Of a stretch of 64,000 bases of DNA, positions 58,833 through 64,000 are shown one piece after another; the first letter of the stretch is position 1, and each line of letters begins with the position of its first letter. The notes beneath the pieces were generated by a model. The model did no database searches and had not been told where the DNA came from. It was given only the letters and a program-made list of their open reading frames with translations. The position numbers were made by a program, and so were the translations under genes. This DNA comes from Sulfurivirga caldicuralii (GTDB lineage Bacteria; Pseudomonadota; Gammaproteobacteria; Thiomicrospirales; Thiomicrospiraceae), in assembly GCF_900141795.1 (NCBI RefSeq), contig NZ_FSRE01000001.1, forward strand, positions 124,001-188,000, read 5' to 3'.

Positions 58833-58900
58833 GGTTGCAAAAATGCGGGGGCAGTGTGGCGTATCAGCGCCTTTTTGAGAGACATTGAGGGTGCTGAAAG

Positions 58901-58923
58901 AAAAAGCCCGCCTGGGCGGGCTT
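58901..58923 (-). terminator. Terminator of the pilin-like gene
   Basis: On the minus strand AAGCCCGCC-CAG-GCGGGCTTTTT lies about 20 bases after the pilin stop. Confidence 0.85.
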
Positions 58924-58942
58924 GGCTCAGCCGAGCGATGGA

Positions 58943-59560
58943 TCAGTTGATACGGTAGTAGTACCGCTGCGCTCTCAGGTATTCACCGGTGGTGGCATCA
59001 CAGAAGTTCGCGTTGGTGGTATTTTGCGAAATCATGCTGCCGCTGGAGCACTTGCCGTCATCGATCTGCCGATCAAGGATGTTGAGCAGTTCAGGGTCGA
59101 CATTGCCATTAACATACACCCACACACCGGTCTGGTTAGCAACGGTAGAGCTGAAAAGCGACATGGGTGCATTGGCGAGCTTGTCCTTGGGCTGGGGTTG
59201 CGCTTCCGCCGGGTCGCCGTTGAGGAAGTTGGCGGCACGCAGCATGCGGATCGCCTTACAGCTTTCATCATCGTCATTGTCACAGACGCCGCCATTAATA
59301 GTGCCATTGCCGTTGCCGCCGGTGATGTTCCAGTTGGCTGGAATGCCGCTATTCATGTCACCGGGCATGGCGCCATAGCGGTCGATAAAGCCAAAGTAGG
59401 CGGTCTGGTAGCTTTGCAGCAGCTGCGCTTCGCCTTTCACCTTGGCGCTCTTCATCAGCTCCTGACCCTTGAGCACGCCACCCAGCAGCAGGCCGATGAT
59501 CACCAGCACGATGGCCACTTCCACCAGGGTGAAACCCTGTTCTTTTTTACGCATTGTCAT
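58943..59560 (-). CDS. Type IV pilin-like (prepilin) protein
   Basis: The 205-residue protein opens MTMRKKEQG, a cleavage site before FTLVEVAIVLVIIGLLLGG, a classic prepilin signal and N-terminal helix. The globular part has two paired cysteines (GGVCDNDDDESC and KCSSGSM...NFC). No other pilus genes are nearby, so it may be a minor pilin, a pseudopilin or a competence pilin. A strong ribosome binding site (AAAGGAGC) precedes the ATG at 59560 on the minus strand. A terminator follows. Confidence 0.88.
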   Translation of the reverse strand: MTMRKKEQGFTLVEVAIVLVIIGLLLGGVLKGQELMKSAKVKGEAQLLQSYQTAYFGFIDRYGAMPGDMNSGIPANWNITGGNGNGTINGGVCDNDDDESCKAIRMLRAANFLNGDPAEAQPQPKDKLANAPMSLFSSTVANQTGVWVYVNGNVDPELLNILDRQIDDGKCSSGSMISQNTTNANFCDATTGEYLRAQRYYYRIN

Positions 59561-59685
59561 GGTTGCGCTCCTTTGTTGTTAAACACTTACTTGTACTTGC
59601 CTTGCGGCAGGTTCGATTACATTATCAGCGCAAATTTGCAAAAGTGAGAGTAAAAAATTTTTACACCCCGCTCGGTAGCATACCC

Positions 59686-59723
59686 CATCCCCAGGGAAGG
59701 GGGGGACTCCTGAATTTTTTGCG
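59686..59723 (-). repeat. Diverged GTCGGGG-like repeat, copy F
   Basis: On the minus strand GCAAAAAATTCAGGAG is followed by TCCCCCCCTTCCCTGGGGAT. It shares the A-tract and the C-run but lacks the GTCGGGGAC core, so it is a weak member. It lies 26 bases downstream of the large GGDEF-EAL gene. Confidence 0.45.
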
Positions 59724-59748
59724 GCGCGTTTTTCTGCGCCCGCTGTGC

Positions 59749-62562
59749 TCAGAGAGCCTGCGTCGGGGCGGCACGGAAATGGGCCTCCAGCGCCTCGCTC
59801 AGCAGCGGTTTGCTGAAATAGTAGCCCTGAAGCAGATCGACACCGATGGCTTCCAGTTCAGCAGCCTGCTCGGCGGTTTCCACGCCTTCGGCCACGGTAG
59901 TCATCTGCAGTGCATGGGCAAATTGCGTTATCTGTTCCACGATAAGCCGATCCTTGCGGGATTGCTGCATGCCCTGCACGAAACGCAGGTCGATCTTGAT
60001 CTGATCCAGCGGCAGGCGGCTGATCTGTTCCAGATTGGCATAGCCGGTGCCGAAGTCATCCAGGGAGAGACTGCAGCCGAGCGCTTCCAGCCGGGCAATG
60101 GCGTGCTGAACGGAATCGGATTCTTCCATCAGCATGGTTTCGGTAATTTCGATGGTCACTTGAACGGGAGATACTCCCGTTTCTCCCAGCATGTTTTCCA
60201 GCCGCTCAATGGCTTTGGGACTGCGCAGGGTGGCGGCAGAGAGATTCAGGGCGAAGCTGCATCCTTCGGTCCAACCGTGCGCTTGCCACTGCTGCCAGGT
60301 TTGCAGGGCATGGGTGATGACCCATTCATCGATCTGATCGATGATGCCGATCTCTTCTGCCAGTGGGATAAAGCGCGCCGGTGAGATCCACTCGCCCTTA
60401 TGTTGCCAGCGCAACAGCACTTCAAAGCTGCGCCATTCATGGCTGTTGCGGCTGACCTTGGGCTGCCAGGCCAGTTGAAAGGCGTTTTTGTGCAGCGCAT
60501 CCTTCAGCGCACCAATCAGGTAGTCGCGCTGTTTGAGCTGTTGATGGAGTTTAGCATCAAACATCTTCCAGTCCCAATCACGCACCTTGTGCTTAATGCT
60601 GAGCATGGCAGCGTCGGCGTAGGTGATCAGGTCATTCCAGTTCTCGGCATGTTGGGGGTGGTGGGCAATGCCGATGCTGACACCGACGGTGAGTTCAATG
60701 TCATTGAGTCGGTAGGGCTTTTTGATACTGGCTGCGACGGCACGAGCGGTTTCTTCCACAGCCAAATCGCCGGGGAGGCAGATAAGGAATTCGTCCCCGC
60801 CGTAGCGCCCGGCGAAGGCCCCTTCGGGCAGGGCGGCTTTAATGCGATGGCCAACCAGGCGGAGAATGGCATCGCCAATGGGGTGGCCGAGTGTGTCGTT
60901 GATGGTCTTGAAATGGTCCAGATCCACGAACAGCAGCCAGAGCGATTGCTTGTTTTCCATGGCCTGTTGCAGCAGATCAAGGAAGGTGTGGCGGTTGTGC
61001 AGGTTGGTGAGCAGGTCCATTCTGCTCAGGCGTTCGATTTCCTGACGGGCCTGTTCTTCTTCGGAGATGTCGGTGAAGATGCCCAGATAGCCCATGATCC
61101 CACCCTTGTCGTCTCTGAGCACGGCGGCGATCAGGCGCTCTGGATAGATTTCCCCGTTGGCACGGCGATTGTAGATGATGGTTGAGACCTGTCCTTTTTC
61201 TAAGAGGGTTTTCCAGAAGTTTTCGTAAAACGGCTTGTCATGGCGGCCGGAAGCAAGGATGCGTGGGGTTTTGCCCCTGATCTGCTCGGCAGTGTGGCCG
61301 GTAATCTGTTCAAAGGCTGGATTGACCGTGACGATGTGAGTGTCCTCATCGAGGATCATGATGGCAACCGGGGCGCATTCAAATATCTGTGCATAGATGC
61401 GCAGCTCCCGTTGCTGTGCCTGCAGCTGGTGCAGCTGCTGCTCGAGGTTGTCGATCAGGCGGGAGAGGGCACGGGAGAGCACACCCACTTCATCGTGGCG
61501 GTCAAAGGTGGGTAGCTTGACGTTGCGGTCACCTTCATTGATGCGCTCGGCTTCCCGCGTGAGCGCTTCAATGGGACGGAAGAAATATTCAACCAGGCCA
61601 AACATGGTGGCAGAGATAACAGTCAGGGCAATGAGAAAGGCCCACAGGGTCTTTTCGGCAAGGTCACGCGCCGGTGCAAATGCAACCTCAGTGGGTTCGC
61701 GGACGGCGATAATCCAGTCCAGGCCGGGGAGCTGGTTGGCGACTGCGTTGATGAAGGTGGTCAGATAGGGTTGATGGGTATCCGGCCAGGTGACAATGCC
61801 ATGCCAGGCCTCCTTGTCACGCACTTGCTGAAAACCGGGTAGGCTGGCAAAAGTCATTGCTTTCGAGGGCAGATTTTCGGTGCCCATCAGCAGATGCCCG
61901 TCGGGGGTTAAAACCATCAGCTCATAGGCGTTGTTTAGATCGCGGATTTCTTCGAGTACCCGCTTGCGGGCAGCAAAGGCAAAATCCCAGCCGAGGTGCA
62001 TGCACAGTACGCCCACCACTTCGCCCTTTTCGGTACGCAGGGGGGCGGAGATGTCCACCAGCCGCAGTGGCAGGTCGTCCCATTTGGGCTTGGGCATGAT
62101 TTTCGCCAGCAGAAAGGCATCGTGTACATTACCGAAATGCAGACCCCTGATGCCTTTGATAAACCAGTCGCGATGGGCGACGTTCTTGCCTTCCAGCAGC
62201 CCCTCCGTGCCCACGAGGATATTGCCGGCAGTATCGGTAAAGCCGATCCAGGCAATGGTTTTGTCAACTGATTTGGCGCGTTCGAGAATCCTGCGCTTGC
62301 GCTGCGCAGGAACCGTTGTATCTGCAAGGAGCGACAGATTGCTGAGCAGCTCGACCTGCCGGGCATGAGTTTCCATGGTGGCCTGGAGCAGATCGGAGAG
62401 GCGCTCGGCCAGCTCAAGCTGGGTTTGTTCGATTTCCTGACGCAGCAGCGTTTCTGCATGACGGTGCTGATAGGCGTAGAAACCGCTTAGCACGACGGCC
62501 AGACTGACCAGCAGGGCTGCCAGCAGCTTGAAGCGGATGGAGTGCCAGTTTAAGGGGTGCAT
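59749..62562 (-). CDS. Cache/PAS/GGDEF/EAL cyclic-di-GMP enzyme
   Basis: The 937-residue protein has an N-terminal membrane helix (about 10-28), a large extracytoplasmic dCache-like sensor domain (about 30-300), a second membrane helix, a HAMP domain (EALTREAERINEGDRNVKLP), a PAS domain (about 385-490), a GGDEF domain with intact GGDEF near residue 587 (AGRYGGDEFLICLPG) and an EAL domain (about 680-930) with EVLLRW, ITETMLMEES, LDDFGTGYANLEQ and AEGVETAEQ. Both catalytic signatures look intact. It senses an external ligand and may both make and break cyclic-di-GMP. Confidence 0.95.
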   Translation of the reverse strand: MHPLNWHSIRFKLLAALLVSLAVVLSGFYAYQHRHAETLLRQEIEQTQLELAERLSDLLQATMETHARQVELLSNLSLLADTTVPAQRKRRILERAKSVDKTIAWIGFTDTAGNILVGTEGLLEGKNVAHRDWFIKGIRGLHFGNVHDAFLLAKIMPKPKWDDLPLRLVDISAPLRTEKGEVVGVLCMHLGWDFAFAARKRVLEEIRDLNNAYELMVLTPDGHLLMGTENLPSKAMTFASLPGFQQVRDKEAWHGIVTWPDTHQPYLTTFINAVANQLPGLDWIIAVREPTEVAFAPARDLAEKTLWAFLIALTVISATMFGLVEYFFRPIEALTREAERINEGDRNVKLPTFDRHDEVGVLSRALSRLIDNLEQQLHQLQAQQRELRIYAQIFECAPVAIMILDEDTHIVTVNPAFEQITGHTAEQIRGKTPRILASGRHDKPFYENFWKTLLEKGQVSTIIYNRRANGEIYPERLIAAVLRDDKGGIMGYLGIFTDISEEEQARQEIERLSRMDLLTNLHNRHTFLDLLQQAMENKQSLWLLFVDLDHFKTINDTLGHPIGDAILRLVGHRIKAALPEGAFAGRYGGDEFLICLPGDLAVEETARAVAASIKKPYRLNDIELTVGVSIGIAHHPQHAENWNDLITYADAAMLSIKHKVRDWDWKMFDAKLHQQLKQRDYLIGALKDALHKNAFQLAWQPKVSRNSHEWRSFEVLLRWQHKGEWISPARFIPLAEEIGIIDQIDEWVITHALQTWQQWQAHGWTEGCSFALNLSAATLRSPKAIERLENMLGETGVSPVQVTIEITETMLMEESDSVQHAIARLEALGCSLSLDDFGTGYANLEQISRLPLDQIKIDLRFVQGMQQSRKDRLIVEQITQFAHALQMTTVAEGVETAEQAAELEAIGVDLLQGYYFSKPLLSEALEAHFRAAPTQAL

Positions 62563-62604
62563 AATGCCAATTTTTGTAGGGTTGGAATTATGTTATCAGT
62601 TTGT

Positions 62605-63036
62605 CTATTTACTGTATAGCGTGGCCGGGTCAATGAGCGGGGCTGTGAGGATCTGCGCCGGCTCGGGATAGAGGCGGGTGTAGAAGCAGCTGCGGCGGCC
62701 GGTGTGGCAGGCGGGGCCGGTCTGATCCACCAGCAGCAGCAGGGTGTCGCCGTCGCAGTCGATGCGGATCTCTTTCAGAAGCTGAACCTGCCCGGATTCT
62801 TCGCCCTTGCGCCACAGCTTGCCGCGGGAGCGGGACCAGTAGCAGGCACGGCCTGTTTGCAGCGTTTCACGCAGGGCGGTTTCGTTCATCCACGCCAGCA
62901 TGAGCACGTCTTTGCTGTCGTATTGCTGCGCAATGGCGGCCACCAGCCCGTTGTTGTCCCATTTGAGTTCGGCGATGAGGGTGTCTGTATCCAGCTCGGT
63001 GCCGGGCGAGAGGGTTTCGCGATCCTTGTAGCTCAT
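62605..63036 (-). CDS. hisI: Phosphoribosyl-AMP cyclohydrolase
   Basis: The 143-residue protein matches HisI with [27 protein letters not shown] and the zinc site cysteines in [19 protein letters not shown] and [27 protein letters not shown]. It opens the purine ring in histidine synthesis. Its ATG overlaps the stop of the exonuclease gene as ATGA. Other his genes are not in the window. Confidence 0.96.
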   Translation of the reverse strand: MSYKDRETLSPGTELDTDTLIAELKWDNNGLVAAIAQQYDSKDVLMLAWMNETALRETLQTGRACYWSRSRGKLWRKGEESGQVQLLKEIRIDCDGDTLLLLVDQTGPACHTGRRSCFYTRLYPEPAQILTAPLIDPATLYSK

Positions 63037-64000
63037 GATTTCGCTTTCTGTTTGGCCTGGGCAAAGGCCATGGCCAGCAGGTTGTTGCTGACCGGCTCGG
63101 CCTTTTTCTTCTCTTTTTTCGGCTTGGGTGCCACATCGCTGGCGCGCCCCTTTTCCAGCATGGCCTTAAACAGGGTCATGGTGGCGCGGGCATCGTCCAG
63201 CGCATCGTGGGCATCACCGGGAAACGGCTCAGCGACGATTTTCTCGTAGGCGTCGGTAAGCTTGGGGGTCTTGAAGAACCAGTACATGCGCTCGGAGTGC
63301 CAGCGCATGGCGCCGATCAGGTCGCGGGCCAGCTCGGCCACGTCCAGCCAGGTGTTGTAGTCCAGCTCGAACGGCAGCTGTTTCTTGCTGGCGGTGTTTT
63401 CCAGATAGGCGAAATCGCTCTCCGTGCTGTAGGCGAGCACGATGTCGGCGTTCAGCAGGGCGTTGTGGATGGCGTCCCACGCTTGTGTTGCGTAGGGGGC
63501 ATCGGCCACCATCTCGGTGGTGATGTTGTGCTTTTCGTTTTCCGGGATGTCGTAGCCCGGGTTGATGAGCTGGTTGAGCACCTCGTTGCCATCGGCGTCG
63601 CAGATGGAGACCTGAATGATGTCGGCTTCCGGTTTGGTGGAGACGTCGGTGGCTTCGATGTCGATGCAGACGATGTTCTTGCCTTTGAGTTCGTCGTTGA
63701 GCTGCTTGAGCTTGTAGAGCGCATCGATACGGCGCTGGCGGATCAGCTCCACCGCTTCGTTTTTGACAAATTCCTTGAGCAGCTTTTCCAGCGCCTGACG
63801 CAGACGGGGCAGGGAACGCTTCAGTGCCTCGCGCACGGCGTCATCCTCGCTGGCGCGCTCGATAAACTGATCGACCGAAACAACGGTGTCTTCCTCCAGC
63901 TGGATGGTGGCCAGCGTGGCGTCGAGCAGCTTTTTCAGGTCGAAGTCGTAGGCTTCCAGTGGTGGAATGAGTACCTGCCCCTTCAGCAGGGCGGTTTCCC
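63033..64000 (-). CDS. DEDD-family 3'-5' exonuclease, partial at the window edge
   Basis: The frame runs from the window edge to the stop at 63033-63035. It carries a DnaQ-like exonuclease fold: [11 protein letters not shown] with D and [14 protein letters not shown], and [14 protein letters not shown] with the last aspartates and H. The ~130 residues upstream of the exonuclease fold (for example [36 protein letters not shown]) are mostly helical, and the protein's start lies beyond 64000. It is overlapped by hisI. Single-stranded DNA or RNA substrates are possible. A lysine-rich tail ([11 protein letters not shown]) ends it. Confidence 0.8.
   Translation of the reverse strand, partial: ETALLKGQVLIPPLEAYDFDLKKLLDATLATIQLEEDTVVSVDQFIERASEDDAVREALKRSLPRLRQALEKLLKEFVKNEAVELIRQRRIDALYKLKQLNDELKGKNIVCIDIEATDVSTKPEADIIQVSICDADGNEVLNQLINPGYDIPENEKHNITTEMVADAPYATQAWDAIHNALLNADIVLAYSTESDFAYLENTASKKQLPFELDYNTWLDVAELARDLIGAMRWHSERMYWFFKTPKLTDAYEKIVAEPFPGDAHDALDDARATMTLFKAMLEKGRASDVAPKPKKEKKKAEPVSNNLLAMAFAQAKQKAKS

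Noticed and set aside
61396-61515. Plus-strand reading frames under the large GGDEF-EAL gene
   Set aside because: Composition and coverage mark them as shadows of the minus-strand gene.

Overview
The window looks like chromosome from a chemolithoautotrophic, sulfur-oxidising gammaproteobacterium. The evidence is SoxCD sulfane dehydrogenase, a class I phosphoribulokinase of the Calvin cycle, a TSUP-type exporter, a candidate sulfur-globule-like protein and a gammaproteobacterial set of housekeeping genes (YggX, type B L31, Rho, a DUF4390-NtrY-NtrX block, TrkAH). A relative of Thiomicrospira, Hydrogenovibrio or Sulfurivirga would fit, but the sequence alone does not settle the genus. There is no prophage, no CRISPR array, no intact insertion sequence and no rRNA. 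One tRNA-Leu(CAG) is present.

Layout. 1-8 kb: end of yggX, an EAL-like/HDOD protein, hemE, an exported nuclease-like protein, rpmE2, rho, trxA and uvrD. 8-17 kb: fetA, a tandem rhodanese, a GGDEF-EAL protein, a fused OlsF-type acyltransferase, fetB, hsp20, cbpA, an amino-acid permease remnant and a phosphoribosyltransferase. 17-30 kb: a TRAP solute receptor, a frameshifted sulfur-globule-like gene, PilZ, tRNA-Leu, gamma carbonic anhydrase, a degenerate PAS-GGDEF protein, aroE-hemB, an unknown acidic protein, soxCD, a second EAL-like/HDOD protein, a membrane metallopeptidase and a TSUP exporter. 30-37.7 kb: a replication-origin-like DnaA-box cluster, dnaA-dnaN-recF-gyrB and prk. 37.7-43 kb: a biotin ligase, a broken SCP2-like gene, TRAP dctQM and priA. 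43-54.6 kb: a minus-strand run of ten tightly packed genes (def, fmt, rsmB, DUF4390, ntrY, ntrX-like, trkA, trkH, methyltransferase, diguanylate cyclase). 54.6-64 kb: dprA, topA, two small membrane proteins, a type IV pilin-like protein, a large Cache/PAS/GGDEF/EAL protein, hisI and a DEDD exonuclease cut by the window edge.

How the genes fit together. SoxCD supplies electrons from reduced sulfur and Prk feeds carbon fixation. Cyclic-di-GMP signalling is dense: three GGDEF and/or EAL proteins that look functional, one degenerate GGDEF protein, two EAL-like/HDOD proteins and a PilZ receptor. Two transporters are split: fetA lies 5.4 kb from fetB, and a TRAP receptor lies 20 kb from the only TRAP membrane subunits.

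The least explained signals are a short dispersed repeat (two A-tracts followed by GTCGGGGACCCCCC) in at least five places, one of them read through inside uvrD; a ~300-nt structured region between recF and gyrB; and three broken or shifted reading frames, two of them at homopolymer tracts.
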